A stretch of DNA of 30,096 bases. It comes from an uncultured Bacilli bacterium. Its GTDB lineage: Bacteria > Bacillota_I > Bacilli_A > RF39 > UBA660. Shown in pieces: positions 1 through 8,856 of this stretch (its first letter is position 1; each line of letters opens with the position of its first letter). The translations under genes were made by a program, and so were the position numbers. Where the stretch lies: NCBI GenBank assembly GCA_934102255.1, contig CAKOSN010000024.1, forward strand, positions 1 through 30,096. The letters run 5' to 3'. The notes under the pieces were generated by a model. The model was given only the letters and a program-made list of their open reading frames with translations, ran no database searches and was not told the DNA's origin.

Positions 1-2034
1 ATTCATTCTTATCCTGATCGTCATGTATTTACTGAGGAAGACCGTCCAATAGTAATGGATTTAGTTAACAATATAAACACAGTTAACTTAAAAAGAGAGC
101 AATCCTCAATAAATGATTTAGAAGATTTAAAAACAATTATAGATTGGATAAATGATAATGGTGGAAAACTGCCAAATAAAAATAGTAATATTTTAGAAGA
201 AAAAAATTACGCTTTAAAATTAAATGTTATTTTATATCGCTATATTAAGTATTTTAATAATCCAGAAGAATTAGATAGCATCAAGAATAAAAGGGTTATA
301 GAAGAAATATTAAGATTAGGTTCTGAAATAGACTTATGGAATATCAAAATAGATGAACCGACAAGACAAAGAAAAGTAAAAGAAGCAGAAGAAAAAGAAG
401 AAAAATTTTTACAAGGTTTCTTACAAGTTGAAAGTTCAGTTAGTGATTTTGTAAATCTTGAACATGAAATAAACGAATTAGCATCTCCGGAAGAGGTATT
501 CAATAAGTGGTACAAACTAGCTGTTGAATACCGTAATGGACATGGCGACTTATTAGTGCCAACAAGCTACAAAACAAAGTCAGGAGAAAAACTTGGACGA
601 TGGATAAGCAACACACGTGTTGCTTATAAAAAAGGTGACTTATCACCAGACCAGATTGAAAAGTTAAATGCTATTGATATGGTTTGGGATGTTAAAGAAT
701 ACGTATGGAATAAGATGTACAATTTAGCTGTTGAGTATCGTAATGAACATGGCAACTTGTTAGTGCCATTTGACTACAAAACGAAGTCAGGAGATAATCT
801 TGGACGATGGATAAGCCGTGCACGTCTAGCTTATAAAAAAGGTGATTTATCACCAGACAAAATTGAAAAGTTAAATGCTATTGATATGGTTTGGGATGCG
901 TCAATAGATCATGAAGAAAAATGGAACAAATGGTACCCATTAGCTGTTGAATATCGTAATGAACATGGCGATTTGTTAGTGCCACAAGACTATAAAACAA
1001 AGTCAGGAGAAAAACTTGGACAATGGATAAGCGAATGTCGTAAAGATTATAAAAAAGGCAAATTATCACCAGACCAAATTGAAAAGTTAAATGTTATTGA
1101 TATGGTTTGGGATGTTAAAGAATACGTGTGGAATAAAATGTACAAGTTAGCTGTTGAATATCGTAATGAACATGGCGATTTGTTAGTGCCACAAAGATAC
1201 AAAGCAAAGTCAGGAGAAAAACTTGGACGATGGATAATACAAAACCGTCAAGATTATAAAAACGGCAAATTATCACCAGATCAAATTGGAAAGTTAAATG
1301 CTATTGATATGGTTTGGGATGCGTCAATAGATTATGAAGAAAAATGGAATAAATGGTACCAATTAGCTGTTGAGTATCGTAATGAACATGGCAACTTGTT
1401 AGTGCCACACGACTACAAAACAAAGTCAGGAGAAAAACTTGGACGATGGATACGCACTCAACGTTCTTATTATAAAAAAGGTGACTTACCATCAGACAAA
1501 ATTGAGAAGTTAGAGGCTATTGGTATGGTATGGGATGCATCTCCTAAAAAGCCGTGGGAAGAGTGGTACGAATTAGCTGTTGAATATCATAATGAACATG
1601 GCGACTTGTTAGTGCCAACAAGCTACAAAACAAAGTCAGGAGAAAAACTTGGACAATGGATAACCACTACACGTCAAGCTTATAAAAATGGTGATTTATC
1701 ATCAGATAAAATTGAAAAGTTAAATGCTATAGGCATGGTTTGGGATATTAAGGCTAACAAGAGTAATATTGAAGACTATTTAGAAGAATTAAAAACTAGT
1801 GAACCACCAATTATTATTGATAAAAAAATTAATAAAGAAGTCTTAAGTCATGTATCTTTATTAGAACTACAAAGTAAAATTAGGTTCTTAACCAGAAATG
1901 GAATCTCACCAGTAGATAGTTCAGGTAAATTAATAGACATCTTTAGTATGAGTAGTCCTGACATAGAAGAAAAATATGGTATATCTTTAGAAATTATAAT
2001 AAATACTTACGGAAAAGGAGTAGCTAGAAAATGA
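1..2034 (+). CDS. SF2 helicase with HA repeats, 3' portion (cut by left edge)
   Basis: The reading frame is open from base 1. The residues before the ATG at 55 (HS, then DRHVF, then RPIVMDLVNN) match the region just after motif VI of the complete helicase at 10475 (MHSG, then RPVVLDLVNN). This is therefore the end of a helicase gene, not a gene starting at 55. The visible part has a linker of about 165 residues, then six helicase-associated repeats of about 70 residues from nt 499 to about 1750, each with W-x2-(M/W)Y-x-LAVEY, HG(D/N)LLVP, SGEKLG-x-WI and MVWD. It ends in the C-terminal domain shared by the cluster (LLELQSKIRF, LIDIFSMSS, EKYGISLEI). The HA repeats are thought to bind nucleic acid. 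They are far more alike at DNA level than those of the neighbouring genes. The TGA stop overlaps the next start (ATGA). Confidence 0.9.
   Translation: MHSYPDRHVFTEEDRPIVMDLVNNINTVNLKREQSSINDLEDLKTIIDWINDNGGKLPNKNSNILEEKNYALKLNVILYRYIKYFNNPEELDSIKNKRVIEEILRLGSEIDLWNIKIDEPTRQRKVKEAEEKEEKFLQGFLQVESSVSDFVNLEHEINELASPEEVFNKWYKLAVEYRNGHGDLLVPTSYKTKSGEKLGRWISNTRVAYKKGDLSPDQIEKLNAIDMVWDVKEYVWNKMYNLAVEYRNEHGNLLVPFDYKTKSGDNLGRWISRARLAYKKGDLSPDKIEKLNAIDMVWDASIDHEEKWNKWYPLAVEYRNEHGDLLVPQDYKTKSGEKLGQWISECRKDYKKGKLSPDQIEKLNVIDMVWDVKEYVWNKMYKLAVEYRNEHGDLLVPQRYKAKSGEKLGRWIIQNRQDYKNGKLSPDQIGKLNAIDMVWDASIDYEEKWNKWYQLAVEYRNEHGNLLVPHDYKTKSGEKLGRWIRTQRSYYKKGDLPSDKIEKLEAIGMVWDASPKKPWEEWYELAVEYHNEHGDLLVPTSYKTKSGEKLGQWITTTRQAYKNGDLSSDKIEKLNAIGMVWDIKANKSNIEDYLEELKTSEPPIIIDKKINKEVLSHVSLLELQSKIRFLTRNGISPVDSSGKLIDIFSMSSPDIEEKYGISLEIIINTYGKGVARK
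688..1533 (+). repeat. 423-bp tandem duplication of a two-HA-repeat unit
   Basis: Two consecutive 423-bp units (688-1110 and 1111-1533) each encode a pair of HA repeats with the same alternating linkers: DVKEYVWNKMY opens the first repeat and DASID(H/Y)EEKWNKWY joins the second. Period marks are gatgttaaagaatac at 688 and 1111, and gatgcgtcaatagat at 895 and 1318. Most differences lie at the variable positions after LLVP and in the WI-x4-R segment. The pattern is in-frame array growth by duplication of a double repeat. Confidence 0.85.
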
Positions 2035-2351
2035 TATTTGATAAATATTTAAATGATACCTATTTAGATATCTTATATAGTAATTATAATTTAGATTATT
2101 TAAAATCAATAGATCCTAATAACTTTATCGAAATATATAACTTACTTAAAAATAAAGGCTTCTATTTTATAGATGACATTATAATTAATTATATAGATAT
2201 TTTTGAACTAGATAGTTATTACTTAAATAAAGTTTTAACTTACTTAGAAAGTAAAATGGGTAAAGATTATATTAAAAGAATTGGGCGTAATATGACCATC
2301 TTAGAAAGAATAATCGATACGACAATAAACTTAGAATTAAAAGAAGATTAA
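2031..2351 (+). CDS. Hypothetical 106-aa protein coupled to the helicase
   Basis: The start overlaps the helicase stop as ATGA, and an AAGGAG ribosome-binding site lies inside the end of the upstream gene, so translational coupling is likely. The protein is acidic and rich in I, L, Y, D and N. It looks mostly helical, with no signal peptide, membrane segment, cysteines or recognisable motif. A terminator follows immediately, so it is the last gene of the helicase operon. There is no counterpart after the second helicase at 10475. I do not recognise the family. Coupling suggests, without proving, that it works with the helicase. Confidence 0.8.
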   Translation: MIFDKYLNDTYLDILYSNYNLDYLKSIDPNNFIEIYNLLKNKGFYFIDDIIINYIDIFELDSYYLNKVLTYLESKMGKDYIKRIGRNMTILERIIDTTINLELKED

Positions 2352-2356
2352 TTATA

Positions 2357-2400
2357 GGAGCTGAGTGGAAATGAATAATTTCTACTTAGTTTCTTTTTTT
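2357..2400 (+). terminator. Intrinsic terminator of the first helicase operon
   Basis: Bases 2357-2372 pair with 2378-2393 in an uninterrupted 16-bp RNA stem that includes four G-U pairs. The loop is 5 nt and seven T follow (2394-2400). It begins 6 nt after the stop of the 106-aa gene. Confidence 0.85.
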
Positions 2401-2653
2401 AACTTTAAAATTTGAAAAAGCCCCAGAAAATAACTTTTGGAGCCATATGTGATACAATCTAATTGACGAAAGAAGATATATAACATGAATTATTTTAACA
2501 TAAAAATCATTGTTTTAATATTATCCTCACATAGAGAAAGTAAGAAAATAGTCTAAAATCTGATTTGTAATAAAAATATTCTAAAATAACCACTTAAATA
2601 AGGCTGGAATAAAATAATTATGTCAATAAACTGATTATTTATTTCCACTCAGC
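2360..2653. repeat. Long-range inverted repeat in the 400-bp intergenic gap
   Basis: Bases 2360-2379 (gctgagtggaaatgaataat) recur inverted at 2634-2653 with 19 of 20 matches, about 254 bp apart. The right copy also forms an imperfect hairpin with ggctggaataaaataat just upstream. The left copy is the 5' arm of the terminator at 2357. The interior is very AT-rich, with a small GCTCCA/TGGGGC-type hairpin near 2420-2444, and I see no gene. It may be a duplicated, inverted terminator or the relic of a small inverted element. Confidence 0.6.
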
Positions 2654-2703
2654 CCATTTTAAAGTTAAAATAATAAAAATATCTTTTATTTTTAAGTATG
2701 ATG

Positions 2704-2712
2704 TGTTACGAT
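2704..2712 (+). promoter_or_regulatory. Putative extended -10 promoter for the HA protein at 2752
   Basis: TGT followed by TACGAT gives a TGn-extended -10. The region 17 bp upstream is T-rich (ttttat) and a poor -35. The same arrangement precedes the genes at 4006, 7061 and 10475. Confidence 0.4.
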
Positions 2713-2751
2713 AACAGCCAAGTTTAAAAAAATTAGAAAGAAGGACTTTAC

Positions 2752-3897
2752 ATGACTTTTAATAACTGGTATACACTTGCTCTTAACTATTATAAAGAAA
2801 ATGGTAATCTCTTAGTACCAAGAAACTATATAACCCCAACCGGTCAAAAATTAGGTTACTGGATAGCTAACCAACGTAAAGCTTATCATAAAGGCTATTT
2901 AACCAATGAGCAAATTAAAAAATTAGAAAGTATCAATATGAACTGGGGTAAACACAAAGATAATTGGTCTTATATGTACAAGTTGGCTCAAAATTATTAT
3001 AAAGTACATGGTAATTTTTTCCTACAAAAAAACTCTAAAGATAGAACGATAATTCAGCTAAATAAATGGCTTACTTGCCAATACCATGCTTATCTTAATG
3101 GTAATCTTACCAAAGAAAAAATCAATTTATTAGAACAAATTGGTATCGATTTTACTACTAAAAATTCTAAAAGAATAAAGCCTCATAGTTATAATAGTTG
3201 GGATAAGATGTATAACCTAGCAGTCCTTTACTTTGAAGAACACGGTAACCTTTTAGTACCGCAAAAATATATAACTGCAACTGGTGAAGCCTTAGGTGCT
3301 TGGATAACTAGAAATCGTCATGATTATTTAAATGATAAACTTTCTAATGAACAGATAATTGCTTTAAATCGCATTGGCATGAATTGGGATGCCTTGAGTG
3401 CTAAGTGGGATAAAATGTATGAACAAGCAGCCACTTATTCTAAAGACCATGGTAACTTACTTGTACCATATCGTTATATGACTAGTAGTGGTGAGAGATT
3501 AGGCATTTGGATATTTTTACAGCGTAGATACTTTTGGCAAAATAAATTATCTTCCTTAAAAATATCAGCCTTAGAGCGTATTGGTATGGTCTGGAATATA
3601 AAAAAATATAAAGAAATTTATGCTTATATAGAAACCTTGAAAACCCAAGAACCACCAATAATAATAGATAGAGAACTTAATTCTTCTATACTAAATAACA
3701 TCTCATTAAGTGAGTTTCAAAGTAAAATTAACTTTTTACTTGTTAATAATATTTCACCAATAGATAGTAATGGTAATTTAATCGATATCTTTACTATGGC
3801 AAGTACTGATGTCGAAATTAAGTATGGTCTTTCACTAGAAAGTATAATCCCTAATTATAAAAATACTGATTCTAAAAGTCTTGAATTAAAAAAGTAA
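2752..3897 (+). CDS. Stand-alone HA-repeat protein, four repeats
   Basis: This 381-aa protein has no helicase motor. It begins directly in the first HA repeat (FNNWYTLALNYY, GNLLVPRNY, GQKLGYWIANQR). Repeats open at FNNWY, WSYMY, WDKMY and WDKMY. Repeat 2 is degenerate, with LLVP replaced by FFLQK and the GE-x-LG turn lost. The last 90 or so residues are the shared C-terminal domain (LSEFQSKINFL, LIDIFTMAS, IKYGLSLESI). AGAAGGA lies 7 nt before the ATG. The gene appears to be transcribed alone from the promoter at 2704. HA repeats normally extend SF2 helicases and are presumed DNA or RNA binding; the role of motor-less versions is unknown. There is no signal peptide, so it should be cytoplasmic. 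Confidence 0.85.
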   Translation: MTFNNWYTLALNYYKENGNLLVPRNYITPTGQKLGYWIANQRKAYHKGYLTNEQIKKLESINMNWGKHKDNWSYMYKLAQNYYKVHGNFFLQKNSKDRTIIQLNKWLTCQYHAYLNGNLTKEKINLLEQIGIDFTTKNSKRIKPHSYNSWDKMYNLAVLYFEEHGNLLVPQKYITATGEALGAWITRNRHDYLNDKLSNEQIIALNRIGMNWDALSAKWDKMYEQAATYSKDHGNLLVPYRYMTSSGERLGIWIFLQRRYFWQNKLSSLKISALERIGMVWNIKKYKEIYAYIETLKTQEPPIIIDRELNSSILNNISLSEFQSKINFLLVNNISPIDSNGNLIDIFTMASTDVEIKYGLSLESIIPNYKNTDSKSLELKK

Positions 3898-3950
3898 GTA
3901 TTAAAATTAGTATATTGATAAAATTTACTATAGATAAATTAAATTTAATG

Positions 3951-3978
3951 TTTCCAAAACTAAATAATATGTTATTAT
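3951..3978 (+). promoter_or_regulatory. Putative promoter for the HA operon 4006-6970
   Basis: TTTCCA (3951-3956) is followed after 16 bp by TATTAT (3973-3978), preceded by TGT to give an extended -10. The gene starts 27 bp downstream behind AGAAAGGA. Confidence 0.5.
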
Positions 3979-4005
3979 ATAAAAACAACAAGAAAGGAAA
4001 ACAAT

Positions 4006-5166
4006 ATGTTAATAAGAAATAAAGAAAGATATCCCAAAGTAACTAGAAATCAAATGTCTTTTGAGGAGTGGTTTAGTTTAGCCGAAAATTATTATAAAGA
4101 GCACGGCAATTTATTGGTGCCAATAAAATATGTAACCCCAACTGGGGAAAAATTGGGTATTTGGATTGTAAATAATCGTAAAAGATATGCTGATGGCCTG
4201 CTTTCGGCCGATAGAGTAAGAGCCTTAAATAGTATAGGTATGTTTTGGAGTATTCATGAAAAGAATTGGCAAGAAATGTATACTGCTTTATTGGAATATC
4301 AAAGTATCCATGGTGATTTAAATGTTCCTTCTAAATATGTTACAGAAAGTGGAAAACCTCTAGGCAGATGGCTAATAAATCAACGTGCCCTTTATTTAAA
4401 AGGTACACTTCCAGAAGAACACCAAGAAAAATTAGAAAGTATTGGCATTATCTGGAAATCTAACGAGACTAAATGGTCTTTTATGTATAAACTTGCTACC
4501 GAGTACAAAAAAGAACACGGTAATTTAAATATTCCACAAAATTATACTACTTCGGATGGAAAGACTTTGGGACTTTGGTTGCAAACACAACGCAATAATT
4601 ATCGTGATGGTAAACTAAGACCAGAAAGAATAAAGCTGTTAGAGGATATTGGTATCTCTTGGCGAATAAATAAGCGTCATAGTTGGAATGAAATGTTTCT
4701 CTTAGCTAAAAAATATTACGAAGAAAATGGTAATCTTTTAATACCAAGAGATTATAAAGCTATAAATGGTGAACCTCTTGGCATCTGGTTATCTACTCAA
4801 AGAGATAATTATCGCAGTGGTACTTTATCCCAAGAAAGAACAATAGCTTTAGAAAGTATTAATGTTGTTTGGAACTTTAAAGTTAGTAAGAAAATTTCTA
4901 AATATTTAAAAGACTTAGCAAGAAAAACATCCCTTGTTATTGATGAAGAGCTTAACAAAGATATTTTAAATCACATATCTTTAATTGAACTACAAAGTAA
5001 AATAAAATATGTTACTGATATGGGGGCTTTGCCAATAGATGATAATGGTCGTTTAGTTGACATCTTTAGTATGAGTAGTCTTGATATGGAAGTAAAATAT
5101 GGTATATCTTTAGAAGCTATAATTGAATCTTACGAAGTAAGTAATACTAGAAAACTATATTTTTAA
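4006..5166 (+). CDS. Stand-alone HA-repeat protein, four repeats
   Basis: This 386-aa protein has a basic N-terminal tail of about 18 residues, then four HA repeats opening at FEEWF, WQEMY, WSFMY and WNEMF. Each carries HGNL or HGDL and (G/S)-x-LG-x-W followed by an R-rich segment. The C-terminal domain has LIELQSKIKYV, LVDIFSMSS and VKYGISLEAII. The start is supported by AGAAAGGA. The next HA gene begins 22 bp after the stop, so the two are probably co-transcribed. No enzymatic motif is present. The shared C-terminus suggests a common partner or oligomerisation surface, which is inference. Confidence 0.85.
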   Translation: MLIRNKERYPKVTRNQMSFEEWFSLAENYYKEHGNLLVPIKYVTPTGEKLGIWIVNNRKRYADGLLSADRVRALNSIGMFWSIHEKNWQEMYTALLEYQSIHGDLNVPSKYVTESGKPLGRWLINQRALYLKGTLPEEHQEKLESIGIIWKSNETKWSFMYKLATEYKKEHGNLNIPQNYTTSDGKTLGLWLQTQRNNYRDGKLRPERIKLLEDIGISWRINKRHSWNEMFLLAKKYYEENGNLLIPRDYKAINGEPLGIWLSTQRDNYRSGTLSQERTIALESINVVWNFKVSKKISKYLKDLARKTSLVIDEELNKDILNHISLIELQSKIKYVTDMGALPIDDNGRLVDIFSMSSLDMEVKYGISLEAIIESYEVSNTRKLYF

Positions 5167-5188
5167 TGAATTTAATGGTGGAATTTTT

Positions 5189-6970
5189 ATGAAAGAAAAC
5201 AATAAACAAGTAGTAATGAAATTTAATGAATGGTATCTTTTAGCTTCAAATTATTATAAAGAGCAAAAAAACTTACTCGTTCCACAAAAATATGTAACTA
5301 TAGAAGGCTATACTTTAGGTATTTGGATTGCTAAAATGCGTCAGTTTTATAAAAATAGCCAATTAACTAAAGAACAAATAAATATGTTAGAAAGTATTGG
5401 CATGGTATGGATTGTAAAACAACGTAATAGTTGGGATAAAATGTTTACTATTGCCAAAAAATACTCTAGAATTCATGGTAATTTAAATGTACCTACTAAT
5501 TATGTAACAGCAAACGGTGAAAATCTTTATAACTGGTTAGCTAATCAGCGTAAAGCCTATCACAAGAAAAAACTTACAATAGAACAAATAAAAAGTCTAG
5601 AAAATATCGGCATGCTTTGGAATAGTCATAAAGAAATTGATAACTGGTTTAATATGTATTATTATGCCGAAGAATATTTTAAAGAACACGGTAACTTAAA
5701 GATATCTCGCTCTTGTGAAAATACGAAATTGGAAAAATTAAGAAAATGGTTATCAGACCAACGTCATAAATACCAAAATCAAACTCTAGATAGTTATAAA
5801 ATAGTTCTTTTAGAACGTATCGGCATCATTTGGGAGACTAAAAAAACATTAGACTGGGATATGATGTATAAAAAAGCTTATAGATACTTCGAAGAACATG
5901 GCGACTTAAACATTTTAAGAAGTTATGTAACGGAAGATAATCTTCCTTTAGGAAAATGGCTAGCCTATAATCGCTATCTTTATGCATATGGTAAATTATC
6001 GCAAGAAAGAATTTCTAGGTTAGAAGCCATTGGTATCGTTTGGCGCAAGGCTCATCATAATAAATGGGATAAACTATATGAAGCAGCTAAACGTTATTAT
6101 GATAAATACCATAATTTACTAGTACCAATATCATATATAACGCAAACTAATGAACGCCTTGGGGAGTGGATAATTAGACAACGAAAAATATATGCCGAAG
6201 GTCGTATGTCTGAAGAAAAAATTAAAAAACTTGAAGCCATTGGCATGACCTGGGATACTAAAGAATATGAATGGAACGAAATGTATGCCTTAGCTAAAAA
6301 ATACTATGCTGAAAATCATAACTTACAAGTTCCTAGTAACTATGTAACCACTGATGGAACAAACTTAGGAGAATGGATTATTAAAAAACGTCAAGCTTAT
6401 AGAAATAATATTCTTTCTAAAGAAGAAATAGAGACTTTAGAAGCCATTGGTATGATATGGCATGTCCATGAAGATAAGTGGTATAAAAAATATAATGAAG
6501 CCAAAAAATACTATGAAAAATATGATAATCTTTTAATACCAACTAGTTACTTAACCGAGGATGGTACTCTTTTAGGAGAATGGCTTCAACGCCAGCGTTA
6601 TATTTATCAAAAAAATAAATTATCTTTAGAAAGAATAATAGCCCTAAGTAATATTGGTATGGTTTGGAATACTAGACTAAGTAGAGGTATTAATGCCTAT
6701 TTAGAAGAATTACAAAATAGTGAAAATCCTATTATCATAGATAAGAATATTAATAGTGATATTTTAAAACGTATTTCTTTAATTGAACTGCAAAGTAAAA
6801 TAAAATTAGTTACTGATTATGGTGTATCGCCTGTTGATAGCAATGGTCGCTTAATTGATATCTTTAGTATGAGTAGTCATGATATGGTATCAGAATTTGG
6901 TATTTCTTTAGAAGAAGTAATAGCAGCATTTAAAGAAAATAAAACTATTAAACTTGATTTAACAAAATAA
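5189..6970 (+). CDS. Stand-alone HA-repeat protein, seven repeats
   Basis: This 593-aa protein has a 12-residue polar lead, then seven HA repeats opening at FNEWY, WDKMF, WFNMY, WDMMY, WDKLY, WNEMY and WYKKY. They run to the IGMVWNT that ends repeat seven. The C-terminal domain follows (LIELQSKIKLV, LIDIFSMSSHD, EFGISLEEVI). Repeat 3 is divergent (KISRSCENTK in place of the LVP strand). A GGTGGA-type ribosome-binding site precedes the ATG. It is the second gene of a two-gene unit with 4006, and a terminator follows at 6978. The repeat number equals that of the complete helicase at 10475, but there is no motor domain. Confidence 0.85.
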   Translation: MKENNKQVVMKFNEWYLLASNYYKEQKNLLVPQKYVTIEGYTLGIWIAKMRQFYKNSQLTKEQINMLESIGMVWIVKQRNSWDKMFTIAKKYSRIHGNLNVPTNYVTANGENLYNWLANQRKAYHKKKLTIEQIKSLENIGMLWNSHKEIDNWFNMYYYAEEYFKEHGNLKISRSCENTKLEKLRKWLSDQRHKYQNQTLDSYKIVLLERIGIIWETKKTLDWDMMYKKAYRYFEEHGDLNILRSYVTEDNLPLGKWLAYNRYLYAYGKLSQERISRLEAIGIVWRKAHHNKWDKLYEAAKRYYDKYHNLLVPISYITQTNERLGEWIIRQRKIYAEGRMSEEKIKKLEAIGMTWDTKEYEWNEMYALAKKYYAENHNLQVPSNYVTTDGTNLGEWIIKKRQAYRNNILSKEEIETLEAIGMIWHVHEDKWYKKYNEAKKYYEKYDNLLIPTSYLTEDGTLLGEWLQRQRYIYQKNKLSLERIIALSNIGMVWNTRLSRGINAYLEELQNSENPIIIDKNINSDILKRISLIELQSKIKLVTDYGVSPVDSNGRLIDIFSMSSHDMVSEFGISLEEVIAAFKENKTIKLDLTK

Positions 6971-6977
6971 ACCATGA

Positions 6978-7016
6978 GATTATTAAGAATAATATCTTAA
7001 TAGTCTTTTATTTTTT
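6978..7016 (+). terminator. Intrinsic terminator after the 4006-6970 operon
   Basis: An 11-bp stem, 6978-6988 with 6995-7005 (one G-U pair), has a 6-nt loop and is followed by TTTTATTTTTT. Confidence 0.9.
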
Positions 7017-7025
7017 CGCAAATTA

Positions 7026-7034
7026 TGGTAGTAT
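7026..7034 (+). promoter_or_regulatory. Putative extended -10 promoter for the 7061-10383 operon
   Basis: TGG followed by TAGTAT, with TATAAC overlapping one frame later. It sits just after the previous terminator and 26 bp before the start codon. No good -35 is present; upstream is only T-rich. Confidence 0.45.
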
Positions 7035-7060
7035 AACAACCACTAGAAAAGGGGATTAAT

Positions 7061-8833
7061 ATGGAAGAAAATAAAGAAATTAAAAAAAGTAAGAAAATTA
7101 TGACTTTTGATGAATGGCTCGAATTAGTAAGAAAATATAAAGAACAATATGGAAACTTATTGGTGCCTTCTAAATACATTACTCCAACCGGTGAAAATCT
7201 TGGCAGATGGATAGTAAATTGTCGTGCGGCTTTTAAAAAGGGTAAATTATCATTAGAACAAAGAGAAGCCTTGGATAAAATTGGTATGACTTGGCAAATG
7301 GTCGAAAGAAACGATTGGAAAGATATGTTTGCTTTGGCTTCTTTATATAAAGAAGAACACGGCAATCTAATAGTGCCATTTAGTTATATAACACCAAATG
7401 GAAAACCACTTGGTAGATGGATAAGACAACAACGAACAAATTATCAACAAAAAAAATTATCTGAAAAACAAATAGAAAAATTAGAAAGTATAGGTATGCT
7501 TTGGCACGCTAGAAAAGATGATTGGGAGGAAATGTATAGTTTAGCTACTGATTATTACAAAGAGCATGGCAATTTAAATGTTCCTAAAGATTACGTAACG
7601 CCGGAAGGTGAACAATTAGGTCATTGGATAAAAAATCAACGCTTATATTACTGTTATAAAAGGACCATTACTGAAGAGCAAATAGAAAAATTAAATAGCA
7701 TAGGTATGTTATGGAAAGTAAATCAAGACTATTCATGGAATCATATGTATAACTTGTCAAAGAAATATTTTGAAAAGCATGGCAATTTGCTTATTACGAG
7801 AAGTTATGTCGCTGAAAATGGTGAACATCTTGGTAAATGGATAGCTACTAGACGTTGCGAATATATGGCAGGAACACTTTCTAAAGAAAAGCAAGAAAAA
7901 TTAGAAGATATCGGTATGGTCTGGCAAGTAAATCAAAGCTATTCATGGAGTCATATGTATAAATTAGCTGCAGATTACTTTGAAAAATATGGTAATTTAA
8001 CTATTCCAACTAGTTATGTAACCGAAAATGGCGAAAATCTTGGAGCCTGGATAGCTGAAAATCGTGATAACTATGAAATTAAAAATCTTTCTGAAGACCA
8101 AGTAGAAAAATTGGAAACAATCGGCATGGCTTGGAGCTTAACAGAAAACGAGTGGAATGAGAAGTATGAAATGGTTAAAGAATATTATCTTAAATATGGT
8201 AATTTATCAACTAGACGAAATTCTAATCCTCCACTTAGTCCAAATCTTTTGAATTGGCTAAGTTGGCAACGTAAATATTATCAAATGAATATGTTATCAG
8301 AATCAAAAACCAAAAAATTAGAAAGTATTGGCATGAATTGGAATGTTTCTGGTAAACATTGGTATGACATGTATAAGTTAGCCAGAGAGTACCGTTTAAA
8401 ATATGGTAATTTATTAATTTCTAAAGAATATATAACCGAAGATAATAAGAATTTAGGGATGTGGATATTTATTCAACGTAATTCTTATGTTAGAGGTATG
8501 TTACCAGATGACAAAAAGAAAATGCTGGATGCCCTTGGCATAATATGGGATATTAAGACCAATAAAACCGAGATTGATATATTTATAGAAGAACTACCTT
8601 TTTATGTTGATAAAACTATCAATAGTGATATTTTAAGTCATACATCCTTAATAGAATTTCAAACTAAAATGCAATTTTTAAACGATATTGATATTTCTCC
8701 AGTCGATGAAGAAGGTAAATTAGTTGATATTTTTAGTATGTCAAATTATGATATCGAAGAAAAATATGGTGTGCGCATAGAATCTCTAATTGAATATTAT
8801 AAAAGAGATTTTTCTAGGAAATTACATTTATAA
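7061..8833 (+). CDS. Stand-alone HA-repeat protein, seven repeats
   Basis: This 590-aa protein has a short lysine-rich N-terminus (EIKKSKK), then seven HA repeats opening at FDEWL, WKDMF, WEEMY, WNHMY, WSHMY, WNEKY and WYDMY. Repeats 4 and 5 share the unusual linker VNQ(D/S)YSW(N/S)HMY, a sign of local duplication. Repeat 6 has lost the LLVP strand and LG turn (STRRNSNPPLSPNLLNWL). The C-terminal domain is LIEFQTKMQFL, LVDIFSMSN, EEKYGVRIESLI. AAAAGGGGA is a strong ribosome-binding site. The next HA gene follows after 23 bp without a terminator, so the pair form one unit. Confidence 0.85.
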   Translation: MEENKEIKKSKKIMTFDEWLELVRKYKEQYGNLLVPSKYITPTGENLGRWIVNCRAAFKKGKLSLEQREALDKIGMTWQMVERNDWKDMFALASLYKEEHGNLIVPFSYITPNGKPLGRWIRQQRTNYQQKKLSEKQIEKLESIGMLWHARKDDWEEMYSLATDYYKEHGNLNVPKDYVTPEGEQLGHWIKNQRLYYCYKRTITEEQIEKLNSIGMLWKVNQDYSWNHMYNLSKKYFEKHGNLLITRSYVAENGEHLGKWIATRRCEYMAGTLSKEKQEKLEDIGMVWQVNQSYSWSHMYKLAADYFEKYGNLTIPTSYVTENGENLGAWIAENRDNYEIKNLSEDQVEKLETIGMAWSLTENEWNEKYEMVKEYYLKYGNLSTRRNSNPPLSPNLLNWLSWQRKYYQMNMLSESKTKKLESIGMNWNVSGKHWYDMYKLAREYRLKYGNLLISKEYITEDNKNLGMWIFIQRNSYVRGMLPDDKKKMLDALGIIWDIKTNKTEIDIFIEELPFYVDKTINSDILSHTSLIEFQTKMQFLNDIDISPVDEEGKLVDIFSMSNYDIEEKYGVRIESLIEYYKRDFSRKLHL

Positions 8834-8856
8834 AAAATATGAAAGTAGGGAATAAT

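Noticed and set aside
878..1492. Minus-strand ORFs within the HA arrays
   Set aside because: They are mirror shadows that recur with the repeat period and lack ribosome-binding sites.
499..1750. Regular direct repeats that could suggest a CRISPR array
   Set aside because: The period is about 200-210 bp and in frame; it encodes HA protein repeats, with no short repeat/spacer pattern and no cas genes.
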